Shown here piece after piece: positions 28,271 through 37,312 of a stretch of 64,000 nucleotides of DNA. The stretch spans positions 1 through 64,000 of the forward strand of contig CACXEU010000099.1 of assembly GCA_902766735.1 (NCBI GenBank), written 5' to 3'. This DNA is from an uncultured Lachnospiraceae bacterium (GTDB lineage: Bacteria > Bacillota > Clostridia > Lachnospirales > Lachnospiraceae). Both the position numbers and the translations under genes were made by a program. Below the pieces are notes generated by a model that was not told where the DNA came from, searched no databases, and saw nothing but the letters and a program-made list of their open reading frames with translations. Each line of letters starts with the position of its first letter. Position 1 is the first letter of the stretch.

Positions 28271-28306
28271 GCCAATAAGATTCATTCTCTTATTGGTATT
28301 TTTTGT
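28271..28306 (+). terminator. Intrinsic terminator between sensor kinase and ABC genes
   Basis: TGCCAATAAGA pairs with TCTTATTGGTA, followed by a T run. The ABC genes are therefore also served by a promoter of their own downstream; a small CGGG/CCCG stem lies in the leader near 28333-28350. Confidence 0.8.
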
Positions 28307-28376
28307 ATAAAATAAACATATCATAATCGTGACGGGTTTAGTCTCCCGGCGATGTTTTAAAGAGGAGGATATAAAG

Positions 28377-29702
28377 ATGAGACTAAAAAAATTAACAGCG
28401 CTCGCTATGGTATCTGCTATGTCAGTTGCATTAGCAGGATGCGGTAGCTCAGACAAAGCAGGAGAAACTAAGAAGGCATCAGAGTCTACAGGACCAGTTG
28501 AATTAAACGTAGTTACTACATATGCTGGTGAAGACACAAATGCACAGAACTACCAGGATGCAATCGCAGCATGGCAGAAAGAAACAGGAAACACAGTTAA
28601 AGATGCTTCAGCTACAGCTGATGAAACATTTAAGACAAGAGTAATCACTGACTTTGAAACAGGTTCAGAACCTGACGTATTATTCTTCTTCACAGGTGTA
28701 GATGCAAATGCATTTGTAGAACAGGAAAAAGTTGTTTCTATCGAAGATATCAGAGCAGAATATCCAGATTTCGCAAGCAACATGAAGGATGACATGCTTC
28801 CTACATCCCCAGTTGATGGAAAAGCTTATGCAGTTCCTGTAAATGGATATTGGGAAGGTTTATTTGTAAACAAAGAAGTATTAGACAAGGCTGGCGTTGA
28901 AATGCCAACAAAGGATACTACATGGGCTGAATTCTTAGATATGTGCCAGAAGATTAAAGATGCAGGATTTACACCAATCGCAGCATCTCTTCAGGAAATT
29001 CCACATTACTGGTTTGATTATGCAATCTTAAACAACAACAAGTTAGACGTTCATACAACTGTACCTGGATCAGTTGATGATGAAATCGGAAAAGCTTGGG
29101 TGAATGGATTAGAAGACATCAAGTCATTATACGAAAAAGGATTCTATCCAGAAAATACTTTAACAGCTACAGATGCTGAAACATTCCAGTTATTCGCAGA
29201 AGATAAAGCTGCATTCTTAATTGATGGTTCTTGGAAAGTTGGTGGTATTGAAGAAGCAGTTGATGATATCGAAAACTTCTCAGTTACACACGTACCAGGA
29301 AACAAGGGTGAAGGTTTAAGAGCTACAACAGAAGCTATCTCAGGTATTTCAAGTGGTTACTACATCACAAAGAAGGCTTGGGAAGATCCTGCTAAGAGAG
29401 AAGCTGCAGTGAAGTTCATCGAATACATGACAAGTGATGAATTAGTATCTAAGTTCTCTGGGACAGCTGCAACAGCATTAAAGAATGGTGTTAACACAGA
29501 AGGATTAGAACTCTCTGCATTAGGTGAAGCAGCAGTTGCTTACACAAGTGAAATCACAAAGATCACAGCTCCTGTACAGGATAACCTTTCAGAAGCTCAG
29601 AGAGAACCTATCTTCTCAGAAATGGCTGCAATCGTTAAGGGTGACACATCTACTAAGGACGCTGTAGAAGCAGTTCTTGAACTTGTTAAGGAAGACGAAT
29701 AA
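28377..29702 (+). CDS. ABC sugar importer, solute-binding lipoprotein
   Basis: 441 residues from the ATG at 28377 (GAGGAGG upstream); the longer frame from 28329 has no ribosome site. A lipoprotein signal peptide ends in LAGC with lipidated C22. The rest is a family 1 extracellular solute-binding fold (VTTYAGEDTNAQNYQDAIAAWQKETG, AAFLIDGSWKVGG). Codon bias is much stronger than in the permeases, so expression is very high. It delivers a sugar, likely chitobiose or short chitooligosaccharides given the neighbours, to the two permeases that follow. Confidence 0.9.
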   Translation: MRLKKLTALAMVSAMSVALAGCGSSDKAGETKKASESTGPVELNVVTTYAGEDTNAQNYQDAIAAWQKETGNTVKDASATADETFKTRVITDFETGSEPDVLFFFTGVDANAFVEQEKVVSIEDIRAEYPDFASNMKDDMLPTSPVDGKAYAVPVNGYWEGLFVNKEVLDKAGVEMPTKDTTWAEFLDMCQKIKDAGFTPIAASLQEIPHYWFDYAILNNNKLDVHTTVPGSVDDEIGKAWVNGLEDIKSLYEKGFYPENTLTATDAETFQLFAEDKAAFLIDGSWKVGGIEEAVDDIENFSVTHVPGNKGEGLRATTEAISGISSGYYITKKAWEDPAKREAAVKFIEYMTSDELVSKFSGTAATALKNGVNTEGLELSALGEAAVAYTSEITKITAPVQDNLSEAQREPIFSEMAAIVKGDTSTKDAVEAVLELVKEDE

Positions 29703-29760
29703 TCAGTCGATTTAAAAAGAAATATTGCTAGTACCCGCTTTGGGAGACTAGATGAGTGCG

Positions 29761-29790
29761 TCGGATAGAAATGTAACAGTTTCTATCCGA
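29761..29790 (+). other. Intercistronic stem-loop after the binding protein gene
   Basis: TCGGATAGAAA pairs perfectly with TTTCTATCCGA across an 8-nt loop and has no T tract. Such stems commonly protect the 3' end of binding-protein mRNA and lower expression of the permeases. Confidence 0.7.
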
Positions 29791-29809
29791 TGTATTAGGA
29801 GGAGCAAAA

Positions 29810-30694
29810 ATGAACGCAAAAATTTATCAGAAAAAAACAATGATTGTGTTTTTCTTAATTCCAGCGTTTTTATTCATCGCGGTATTTCTGTTCTATCCAT
29901 TCATCCAGAATATCATCAACAGTTTTCAGCACATCAAACATCTGGGAACAATGGGGGGAGAATGGAATGACCCGTGGTATAAAAACTACTTAAAAATGTT
30001 AGACGATCAAAAAATTAAAATTGCACTTCAGAACACAGGCATCATGGTTTTGGCAACATTGATTGGACAGGTCGGAATCGCATTAATCCTTACCTTACTG
30101 GTAAGTAACATTAAAAAGGGATCAGGATTCTTTAGAGTAGTATTCTTCTTCCCGATTGTAGTATCAGCTACAGCATTGGGTCTGTTATTTAACTTGATAT
30201 TCTTATATAGTGATGCTGGAATGATTAACAGCGTTCGATTGGCATTTGGAGCAGAAAAAACTCTCGACTTTAAGAGTGTGGCTCCGATGATTACAATGAT
30301 GACTCCGGTTATATGGCAGTATGTAGGTTTCTACTTCATCATTATGTTGACAGGTGTCAGCGGTATTCCGGAAGACCTTTACGAGGCAGCTTCCATTGAC
30401 GGAGCTTCCAGATGGCAGAGTGTACGTTACATTACATTACCATTACTAAGAAACAGCATTTGTACCTGTGTCGTCTTAGCGGTAACCGGTGCCTTGAAGG
30501 TATTTGACCTTCCTTGGACAATGTTCCCGAAGGGAATGTCCAATACATGGTTGACAGGAACTTATATGTATTCAAAAACAACAAGTGACGTTGATTACGC
30601 AGCAGCAATTTCTATCTTAATCGTTATTGTGGGTGTAGTCTTATCTGTCCTTGTAAACAATATCTTTAAACAGAATTCAGATTACGATGTATAG
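29810..30694 (+). CDS. ABC sugar importer, permease 1 (MalF-like)
   Basis: 294 residues with six membrane segments. The EAA loop that contacts the ATPase is clear: EDLYEAASIDGASRWQSVRY near residues 190-210. Topology and size match the shorter MalF/LacF-type permeases. AGGAGG precedes the start. The next permease gene follows after 14 nt. Confidence 0.92.
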   Translation: MNAKIYQKKTMIVFFLIPAFLFIAVFLFYPFIQNIINSFQHIKHLGTMGGEWNDPWYKNYLKMLDDQKIKIALQNTGIMVLATLIGQVGIALILTLLVSNIKKGSGFFRVVFFFPIVVSATALGLLFNLIFLYSDAGMINSVRLAFGAEKTLDFKSVAPMITMMTPVIWQYVGFYFIIMLTGVSGIPEDLYEAASIDGASRWQSVRYITLPLLRNSICTCVVLAVTGALKVFDLPWTMFPKGMSNTWLTGTYMYSKTTSDVDYAAAISILIVIVGVVLSVLVNNIFKQNSDYDV

Positions 30695-30708
30695 GAGAGG
30701 TGAAAGAT

Positions 30709-31566
30709 ATGAAAGTTAGAAAATTTAAAATATCCAACATTTTTATCTATGCAATCTTAAGCGCATGGGCATTGACCACAATTTTCCCGCTTGTATGGTC
30801 CATCATGAATTCCTTTAAGGATAAAAAGCAAATTTATCGGGATTCATTCTCGTTACCAATTGGTAAATTATTCTCGCTAGACAATTACAATATGCTCTTT
30901 GAACGATATGACATTGGAAGAGCATATATGCATAGTATTATTATTTCAGGAACTGTAACGGTTGCAGTAATCCTCTTTGCAGGAATGGCTGCATACATTA
31001 TGTCCAGATATAAATTTCACGGAAAAGGATTTTTGAACGCAGTACTTTATGCAGGAATGATGTTCCCGGTTTTCTCAACCATTGTTCCAAACTTAAGTTT
31101 GTTAACGGAATGGAAAATTGCCGGACAAAATGACACAGCACTTAATATGTTGGCAGTAATTCTTTTGCAGATTGCCGGAAATATGTGTTTCGCCATTATC
31201 GTACTGACTTCTTACATCAAGACGCTTCCAATAGAATTGGAAGAGGCGGCATATATGGAAGGTTGTAATATTTTCCAGATTTATTTCAAGGTTATTATGC
31301 CTTTAAGTAAACCGTCTTTCGTAACTGTTGGAGTGTTCAGTTTCCTGTGGAGTTACAATGATTTGTTTACACAGATGTTCTTCTTAAGAACTGAAGATGA
31401 CTGGGCGATTACAGTATTGTTAAATAATATTGCATCAAAGGAAGGTGTGAACTACGGTGCGTTGTTCTCATCTGTAACATTAATTGTTATCCCGGTATTG
31501 ATTGTATACCTTTTATTACAGAAATATATCATCAAGGGAATGACAGTCGGTGCAGTAAAAGGTTAA
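30709..31566 (+). CDS. ABC sugar importer, permease 2 (MalG-like)
   Basis: 285 residues from the ATG at 30709, which has AGGTG 6 nt upstream; the GTG at 30700 lies inside that site. Six membrane segments; EAA loop LEEAAYMEGCNIFQIYFKVI near residues 185-205. No ATPase gene lies here, so the importer probably borrows a shared MsmX-type ATPase encoded elsewhere. A strong terminator follows. Confidence 0.92.
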   Translation: MKVRKFKISNIFIYAILSAWALTTIFPLVWSIMNSFKDKKQIYRDSFSLPIGKLFSLDNYNMLFERYDIGRAYMHSIIISGTVTVAVILFAGMAAYIMSRYKFHGKGFLNAVLYAGMMFPVFSTIVPNLSLLTEWKIAGQNDTALNMLAVILLQIAGNMCFAIIVLTSYIKTLPIELEEAAYMEGCNIFQIYFKVIMPLSKPSFVTVGVFSFLWSYNDLFTQMFFLRTEDDWAITVLLNNIASKEGVNYGALFSSVTLIVIPVLIVYLLLQKYIIKGMTVGAVKG

Positions 31567-31572
31567 GACATA

Positions 31573-31602
31573 CGCCCGGTGGTATCTACCGGGCGATATT
31601 TT
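31573..31602 (+). terminator. Intrinsic terminator of the ABC operon
   Basis: CGCCCGGT (31573-31580) pairs with ACCGGGCG (31588-31595), followed by ATATTTTT. Confidence 0.88.
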
Positions 31603-31659
31603 TAGGGGATTGAAAAACTTAAAAGAGTCTTATGACTACAATTCGAGTGAAAAACTTCT

Positions 31660-31689
31660 TTGCTTTCTAGTGTCAAAATAGATTATAAT
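31660..31689 (+). promoter_or_regulatory. Likely promoter of the response regulator gene
   Basis: TTGCTT, 18-nt spacer, TATAAT (31684-31689), 40 nt before the start. Confidence 0.45.
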
Positions 31690-31728
31690 AGAGGAAACGG
31701 ACTATATCGACAGAAACGAGGAGTGCAT

Positions 31729-32556
31729 ATGTATAAAGTAATAATTGTAGATGATGAACCGATTATCTGTGAAGGACTTCGCATCAGTGTGAAATGGGAA
31801 GAGTATAATTGCGAAGTCGTAGGTACCGCAGGAAACGGTTTGGAAGGGTTAGAGTTAGTACGGGAGTTACATCCTGATATAATATTTTCGGATATATCCA
31901 TGAATAATATGGATGGGCTTGCTATGGTTGCAGCGATTAAATCAGAATTTCCACGGACAGAAGTTTGTTTACTGACGGGATATCGAAATTTTGAATACGC
32001 TCAGCAGGCGATTAAACTCGGGGTGACAAGATATTTATTGAAACCTTCTCAGATGGATGAAATTCATGAAGCCATCGAGTGTATGACGAACAACTTGAGT
32101 AATGACTTGGAAGAACAGCATATCGAGGGAAAAATATGGAATGTTTCGGATAAGAAAGAAAAATATCTGTATGAAAACTTTATTAAGAATCGTCCGGAGG
32201 TAGATCCGAATTCTGATTCTAAAATTAAGGAAACGGAAGCAAACAACTATATTGCCAAAAAAGCACTGGAATATATGTATGACAATTACAAAATGAAATT
32301 ATCCCTAAAGGAAGTTTCTGAGTATTGTTACATCAGCAGTTGGCATTTAAGTAAGTTATTGAACCAGTATACAGGAAGAGGGTTCTTTGAAATCGTGAAT
32401 AAAATCCGTGTGGATGAAGCAAAGAAGCTTCTTAGAACTACTGCATATAAAGTGCAGGATGTGGCAGATATGGTTGGATTTGTGGATGTTGCTCATTTTT
32501 CAAGAATATTTAAAAACTACGAAGGAATTGCTCCTTCGGAGTATCGACATCAGTAA
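31729..32556 (+). CDS. Response regulator with AraC-type DNA-binding domain, YesN family
   Basis: 275 residues from the ATG at 31729, with CGAGGAG 5 nt upstream. Receiver domain 1-120 with VDDEP, phosphoacceptor D55 in FSDIS, and K in LLKPSQ. A linker follows, then an AraC/XylS helix-turn-helix pair (about 175-275) with the signature VADMVGFVDVAHFSRIFKNYEG. It should be phosphorylated by the YesM-type kinase at 26346 and switch on the chitobiose genes; the target sites are not identified. Confidence 0.92.
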   Translation: MYKVIIVDDEPIICEGLRISVKWEEYNCEVVGTAGNGLEGLELVRELHPDIIFSDISMNNMDGLAMVAAIKSEFPRTEVCLLTGYRNFEYAQQAIKLGVTRYLLKPSQMDEIHEAIECMTNNLSNDLEEQHIEGKIWNVSDKKEKYLYENFIKNRPEVDPNSDSKIKETEANNYIAKKALEYMYDNYKMKLSLKEVSEYCYISSWHLSKLLNQYTGRGFFEIVNKIRVDEAKKLLRTTAYKVQDVADMVGFVDVAHFSRIFKNYEGIAPSEYRHQ

Positions 32557-32616
32557 GAATCCACGGAAGACTTCTCAAAGCCGGCTGTGGAAAACAGTGA
32601 AATTTAGGAGGCTAAA

Positions 32617-33348
32617 ATGAGAATTATTAAAGCGCCGGACTATCAGTCCATGAGTAGAATGGCAGCAAACATTATTTCTGCACAGATTATTATGAAACCG
32701 AAATGTGTATTAGGACTTGCAACAGGATCCACACCACTTGGAATATATGCACAGTTAATTGACTGGTACAAGAAAGGCGATTTAGATTTTAGTGAAGTTC
32801 AGACCATTAACTTAGACGAATATAAGGGACTGGCACCGGATAACGATCAGAGTTATCGTTATTTCATGAACCAGAACCTTTTCAATCACATAAACATTGA
32901 CATGAAGAACACATATGTTCCGGATGGCCTGGAAATGGATAGCGAAAAGGCATGTAATGATTACAACAACATTATTCTGAATTCCGGAGGTGTTGATATG
33001 CAGCTGTTGGGATTAGGAAACAACGGACACATTGGATTTAACGAACCGGACGAAGCTTTTGAAAAGATGACCCATTGTGTGAAACTTGCAGAAAGTACAG
33101 TTCAGGCAAACTCAAGATTTTTTGAAACCATTGATGAAGTGCCAAAGGAAGCCTACACCATGGGAATTAAATCCATCATGCAGGCAAGAAAGATTGTCGT
33201 AGTAGTAAACGGAAGCGGAAAAGCACAGATTGTAAAGGAAGCATTTTTCGGACCGGTTACTCCAAAGGTTCCGGCATCTGTACTCCAGTTACATAATGAC
33301 GTGACTTTAGTAGGGGATGCGGAAGCATTGGCTTTATTAGATTTATAA
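32617..33348 (+). CDS. nagB: Glucosamine-6-phosphate deaminase
   Basis: 243 residues, the usual Firmicutes length. It converts glucosamine 6-phosphate into fructose 6-phosphate and ammonia. Motifs: LATGSTP for phosphate binding, NLDEYKGL with the catalytic Asp, LGLGNNGHIGFNEP and KIVVVVNGSGKAQ. AGGAGG is 4-5 nt upstream. It is the final step of the amino-sugar route here; nagA lies 549 nt downstream, after a repeat array. Confidence 0.95.
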   Translation: MRIIKAPDYQSMSRMAANIISAQIIMKPKCVLGLATGSTPLGIYAQLIDWYKKGDLDFSEVQTINLDEYKGLAPDNDQSYRYFMNQNLFNHINIDMKNTYVPDGLEMDSEKACNDYNNIILNSGGVDMQLLGLGNNGHIGFNEPDEAFEKMTHCVKLAESTVQANSRFFETIDEVPKEAYTMGIKSIMQARKIVVVVNGSGKAQIVKEAFFGPVTPKVPASVLQLHNDVTLVGDAEALALLDL

Positions 33349-33355
33349 GAAGAAA

Positions 33356-33382
33356 AAGGGATGTGTGAAAACATATCCCTTA
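33356..33382 (+). terminator. Stem-loop after nagB
   Basis: AAGGGATGTGT pairs with ACATATCCCTT around GAAA. The T tract is poor, so termination is probably partial and nagA may still be reached. Confidence 0.5.
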
Positions 33383-33390
33383 TATTATAA

Positions 33391-33890
33391 GTGGAAATGC
33401 ACCCAAAACGTAAAAAAGTACTATTAAGGTGCAACAGAAATGATGAGATTCAAGTAAAAGTGCACTCGAAACGTGAAAAAGCACCGATAGGGTGCAGTCA
33501 GAGTGAAGAAATTCAAGTGGAAGTGCACCCAAAACGTAAAAAAGTACCGATAGGGTGCAACAGAAATGATGAGATTCAAGTGAAAGTGCACCCGAAACGT
33601 GAAAAAGCACCGATAGGGTGCAGTCAGAGTGAAGAAATATAAGTAAAAGTGCACTCGAAAAGTGAAAAAGCACCGATAGGGTGCAGTAGGAGTGAAGAAA
33701 TTCAAGTGAAAGTGCACCCGAAACGTAAAAAAGCACCGATAGGGTGCAGTAGGAGTGAAAAAATTCAAGTGGAAGTGAACCCAAAACGTAAAAAAGTACC
33801 ATTAAGGTACAGTCGAGGGAATGAATTTTAAGAAAAGATGCACCAAATATGGGAAAAAGTGTCATTGGGGTGCATTTTAGAAGATAGGAG
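33391..33890 (+). repeat. 63-bp tandem repeat array, eight copies, with conserved RNA hairpin
   Basis: Seven full units start at 33391, 33454, 33517, 33580, 33643, 33706 and 33769; a degenerate eighth runs from 33832 to the nagA ribosome site. Each unit holds a 5-bp inner stem with a 5-nt loop (GCACC...GGTGC), and most also have a competing outer 7-mer (TGCACCC...GGGTGCA). The inner stem is kept in all eight copies by paired change (copy 7: GTACC/GGTAC) or G-U pairs that work only in plus-strand RNA. The unit is 21 codons long, so frames stay open on both strands, but there is no ribosome site and a stop interrupts copy 4. A structured leader for nagA is the better reading. Confidence 0.85.
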
Positions 33891-33897
33891 ATTAGCG

Positions 33898-35019
33898 ATG
33901 ATTATTAAGAATGGTTTAGTGTATATGGAAGATTTCCAGTTTCGTCAGGTGAATATTAAGTGTATTGACGGAGTGATTCAGAAAATTACGGATGTGGAGA
34001 TTGAACCGGAAATCGGTGAAGAAGTCATTGATGCGGCAGGGATGAAGGTGATTCCGGGGTTAACAGATATTCATTTTCATGGGTGTATGAATTATGACCT
34101 TTGTGATGCGACGGATGAAGCCATTACCGCAATGGCGACTTATCAAAAATCAAAAGGGGTAACTACTATTTGCCCGGCGACTATGACACTGCCAAAAGAT
34201 AAATTGATGGAAATCGTTGACGTGGCAGCAAATCATGAGAGAAAAGAAGGGGAAGCAGAATTGATAGGAATCAATCTGGAAGGACCTTTTATTTCTCCGG
34301 ACAGAGTGGGAGCACAGAATCCGAAGTTCGTACATCGTGCAGATGCAGGATTTTTGAGAGATTTGATTCAGGCATCCGGCGGATTGACGAAGTTAGTAAC
34401 TATTGCACCGGAGGAAGAAGGTGCATTAGAATGCATCGGTGATTTAAAGGATGAAATCAAGTTTTCCATCGGCCATACCATGGCAAATTATGAAGAAACA
34501 GTTGCAGGAATTAAGGCCGGAGTCAGACATATGACACATATGTTTAATGCCATGCCGGGATTGACCCATAGAGCACCGGGACCAATTGCAGCAGCAGTGG
34601 AAACACCGGGGATGACTGTGGAATTGATTTGTGACGGATATCATATTAATCCGGCAATGATTCGTCTGGCATTTCGAATGTTTGGACCGGATCGCATCAT
34701 TACAATCAGTGATAGTTGCAGGGCTTGTGGAATGGAGCCGGGAGCATATGAACTGGGGGGACAGACAGTTTATTTGAAGGATGGTGTAGCAAGATTGGAA
34801 GATGGGACTATTGCTGCCAGTGCAACGAATATTTATGACTGTATGGTGAATACAATTCAGTATGGTGTGCCGGAAGAACTGGCGATTCGTGCGGCAACGT
34901 ATAATCCGGTAAAGGCAATCGGAATGGAAAAGATATATGGTTCCATTTCTGAAGGGAAAAAAGCAAATCTGGTTCTCGTAAATATGGACTATGAAATTCA
35001 GCAGGTAATCGGGCAATAA
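33898..35019 (+). CDS. nagA: N-acetylglucosamine-6-phosphate deacetylase
   Basis: 373 residues from the ATG at 33898 (AGGAG 7 nt upstream). The longer frame from 33838 runs into the repeat array and has no ribosome site. It removes acetate from GlcNAc-6-phosphate to give glucosamine 6-phosphate for NagB. Amidohydrolase fold: DIHFHG (H59, H61), GINLEGPF, the metal His in SIGHTMAN, HMFNAMPG and the catalytic Asp in TISDS. Full length. It completes the chitobiose-to-glycolysis route with chbP, the mutase and nagB. Confidence 0.94.
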   Translation: MIIKNGLVYMEDFQFRQVNIKCIDGVIQKITDVEIEPEIGEEVIDAAGMKVIPGLTDIHFHGCMNYDLCDATDEAITAMATYQKSKGVTTICPATMTLPKDKLMEIVDVAANHERKEGEAELIGINLEGPFISPDRVGAQNPKFVHRADAGFLRDLIQASGGLTKLVTIAPEEEGALECIGDLKDEIKFSIGHTMANYEETVAGIKAGVRHMTHMFNAMPGLTHRAPGPIAAAVETPGMTVELICDGYHINPAMIRLAFRMFGPDRIITISDSCRACGMEPGAYELGGQTVYLKDGVARLEDGTIAASATNIYDCMVNTIQYGVPEELAIRAATYNPVKAIGMEKIYGSISEGKKANLVLVNMDYEIQQVIGQ

Positions 35020-35041
35020 AGAGAAAAGAAGTGCCAAAACA

Positions 35042-35071
35042 TTGACAAATAGGGGTATTGTAGGCTATTAT
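35042..35071 (+). promoter_or_regulatory. Promoter of greA
   Basis: TTGACA, 18-nt spacer, TATTAT, 36 nt before the ATG. Confidence 0.65.
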
Positions 35072-35106
35072 AAAGTGTAAAACTCGAGTAATGGAGGAAT
35101 TGAAAA

Positions 35107-35589
35107 ATGGCAGATAGCATTAAGAAGAATATTCTGACTCATGAAGGTCTTCAGGAATTAGAAGCTGAGTTAGAAGATTTAAAAGTAAATCGTAGAAAAG
35201 ATATTGCTCAGAAATTAAAAGAAGCAAGAGCTCAGGGTGACTTATCAGAAAACGCTGAATATGATGCGGCAAAAGATGAGCAGAGAGATATCGAAGCCAG
35301 AATTGAAGAAATTGAAAAGATTTTGAAAAACGTTGAAGTCGTAAGTGCAGAAGACGTTGATGATACAAAGATTAACATTGGTTGTCACATCAAAATTCAT
35401 GATTATGAATACGATGAAGATTTGGAATTCAGTATTGTTGGTTCTACACAAGCGAACAGCCTTCATGGAAAAATTTCCAATGAATCTCCACTTGGTTCTG
35501 CTTTAATCGGTCACGAAGTTGGCGATGAAGTAGAAGTAGAAATGGGAGAATCCGTTAACAAATATAAAGTATTGGAAATCAATAAATAA
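35107..35589 (+). CDS. greA: Transcription elongation factor GreA
   Basis: 160 residues, normal length. The N-terminal coiled coil (LEAELEDLK through EKILKNVEVV) carries the acidic tip residues (ENAEYDAAKDEQ) that enter the RNA polymerase secondary channel. The C-terminal FKBP-like domain follows (YTIVGS-like FSIVGSTQANSLHGKIS, SPLGSALIGHEVGDEVEV). It rescues backtracked polymerase by stimulating transcript cleavage. lysS follows after a stem-loop. Confidence 0.95.
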   Translation: MADSIKKNILTHEGLQELEAELEDLKVNRRKDIAQKLKEARAQGDLSENAEYDAAKDEQRDIEARIEEIEKILKNVEVVSAEDVDDTKINIGCHIKIHDYEYDEDLEFSIVGSTQANSLHGKISNESPLGSALIGHEVGDEVEVEMGESVNKYKVLEINK

Positions 35590-35605
35590 GGAATTGAAAC
35601 ATGAC

Positions 35606-35645
35606 GACTCAGATATTCGAAAGATTATCTGAGTCATTTCTAAGA
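35606..35645 (+). terminator. Stem-loop between greA and lysS
   Basis: GACTCAGATA (35606-35615) pairs perfectly with TATCTGAGTC (35626-35635), then ATTTCT. The short T tract suggests partial termination with read-through to lysS. Confidence 0.55.
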
Positions 35646-35665
35646 TAAAGAAAAGGAGTAGTGTA

Positions 35666-37168
35666 ATGGCACAGGAAAATAACAATGGTCAGCCAACCAA
35701 CGCGAAGCAGCTTTTAAAGGTGCGTCGTGATAAGCTGGCTGAATTGCAGGAAAATGGCAAGGACCCATATCAGATTACAAAGTATGATGTAACACATCAC
35801 AGTACAGAAATTAAAGATAACTTTGATACTATGGAAGGACAGATTGTAAGCATTGCAGGCCGTATTATGTTAAAGCGTGTAATGGGTAAGGCTTCCTTCT
35901 GTAACGTTCAGGACAGAGATGGAAACATTCAGGTTTATGTTGCCAGAGACAGTCTTGGGGAAGAACCATTTGATGAATATAAGGCATTCAAGAGAATGGA
36001 TATCGGTGACATTGTGGGAATCAAGGGTGAAGTATTCCGTACAAAGATGGGAGAAATTTCCATCCATGCTACCGAAGTTACTTTATTGACTAAGAGCTTA
36101 CAGATTTTGCCGGAAAAATTCCATGGAATGACTAATGCAGATCTGAAATATCGTCAGAGATATGTGGATTTGATCATGGATCAGAAGTCCAAGGAAACAT
36201 TCATCAAGCGTTCTAAGATTATTAAGGAAATCCGTAACTTCTTAGATGCAAAGGATTTCATGGAAGTAGAAACACCGATGTTGGTGCACAATGCCGGTGG
36301 TGCTGCAGCAAGACCATTTGAAACACATTACAATTCATTGGATGAAGATGTAAAACTTCGTATTTCTTTGGAATTATACTTAAAGAGATTAATTGTAGGT
36401 GGTTTGGAACGAGTATACGAAATCGGACGTGTATTCCGTAACGAAGGTGTTGATACCAGACATAATCCGGAATTTACATTGATGGAATTATATCAGGCGT
36501 ACACAGACTACTACGGAATGATGGACTTAACAGAAGAAATGTTTAAGTATCTGGCTGAAAAAGTTGTGGGAAGCACAAAGTTTACTTACAATGGAATTGA
36601 AATCGACTTCAGCAAGCCGTTTGAACGTATTACAATGAACGATTGTATTAAGAAATATACAGGAATTGATTTCGATGAAGTGAAGACTGATGAAGAAGCA
36701 AAGGCATTGGCAAAAGAACATCATGTAGAGTTCGAAGAACGTCACTGCAAGGGCGATATCGTAAACCTCTTCTTCGAAGAATTCTGTGAAAAGAATTTAA
36801 TTCAGCCTACTTTCGTTATGGACCATCCAATTGCAATCAGTCCATTAACAAAGAAGAAACCGGACGATCCGGAAAAGGTAGAGCGTTTCGAGTTATTCAT
36901 CAACACATGGGAAATGTGTAACGCATATTCAGAGCTTAACGATCCAATCGACCAGAGAGAACGTTTTGCTGCACAGGAAGAAGCTTTTGCAGCTGGTGAT
37001 GATGAAGCAGAACACACGGATGAAGACTTCTTAAATGCATTGGAAATCGGTATGCCTCCTACAGGTGGTATTGGATACGGAATTGACAGATTGGTAATGT
37101 TATTAACAGACAGCCAGGCAATTAGAGACGTATTATTATTCCCAACACTTAAAACTATTAAAAAATAA
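35666..37168 (+). CDS. lysS: Lysyl-tRNA synthetase, class II
   Basis: 500 residues, full length. It charges tRNA-Lys. An N-terminal OB-fold anticodon-binding domain (about 55-150, [19 protein letters not shown]) is followed by the class II catalytic core with motif 1 ([15 protein letters not shown]), motif 2 ([17 protein letters not shown]) and motif 3 ([13 protein letters not shown]). AAAGGAG precedes the ATG. The greA-lysS pairing is common in Firmicutes. Confidence 0.97.
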   Translation: MAQENNNGQPTNAKQLLKVRRDKLAELQENGKDPYQITKYDVTHHSTEIKDNFDTMEGQIVSIAGRIMLKRVMGKASFCNVQDRDGNIQVYVARDSLGEEPFDEYKAFKRMDIGDIVGIKGEVFRTKMGEISIHATEVTLLTKSLQILPEKFHGMTNADLKYRQRYVDLIMDQKSKETFIKRSKIIKEIRNFLDAKDFMEVETPMLVHNAGGAAARPFETHYNSLDEDVKLRISLELYLKRLIVGGLERVYEIGRVFRNEGVDTRHNPEFTLMELYQAYTDYYGMMDLTEEMFKYLAEKVVGSTKFTYNGIEIDFSKPFERITMNDCIKKYTGIDFDEVKTDEEAKALAKEHHVEFEERHCKGDIVNLFFEEFCEKNLIQPTFVMDHPIAISPLTKKKPDDPEKVERFELFINTWEMCNAYSELNDPIDQRERFAAQEEAFAAGDDEAEHTDEDFLNALEIGMPPTGGIGYGIDRLVMLLTDSQAIRDVLLFPTLKTIKK

Positions 37169-37180
37169 AATGAAATAAAA

Positions 37181-37216
37181 ATGGAGTTTCCATACTTTGG
37201 AAATTCCATTTTTTCT
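37181..37216 (+). terminator. Intrinsic terminator of lysS
   Basis: ATGGAGTTTCCA pairs with TGGAAATTCCAT (one mismatch), then six T. Confidence 0.88.
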
Positions 37217-37312
37217 TTTCTCAGAAAGTCTTTTAAGTTTGAAGGAAAATCAATTATAATAGAACTAATGTATAAAATGGACGGATGAATTAGGTGGAGA
37301 AAGGAGATGCCT

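Noticed and set aside
28329-28376. Earlier start of the solute-binding protein
   Set aside because: It lies before the GAGGAGG site and would block the lipoprotein signal peptide that begins at 28377.
33380-33865. Minus-strand 161- and 114-codon frames across the repeat array
   Set aside because: The 63-bp unit length is divisible by three, so open frames arise on both strands without selection; no start signals.
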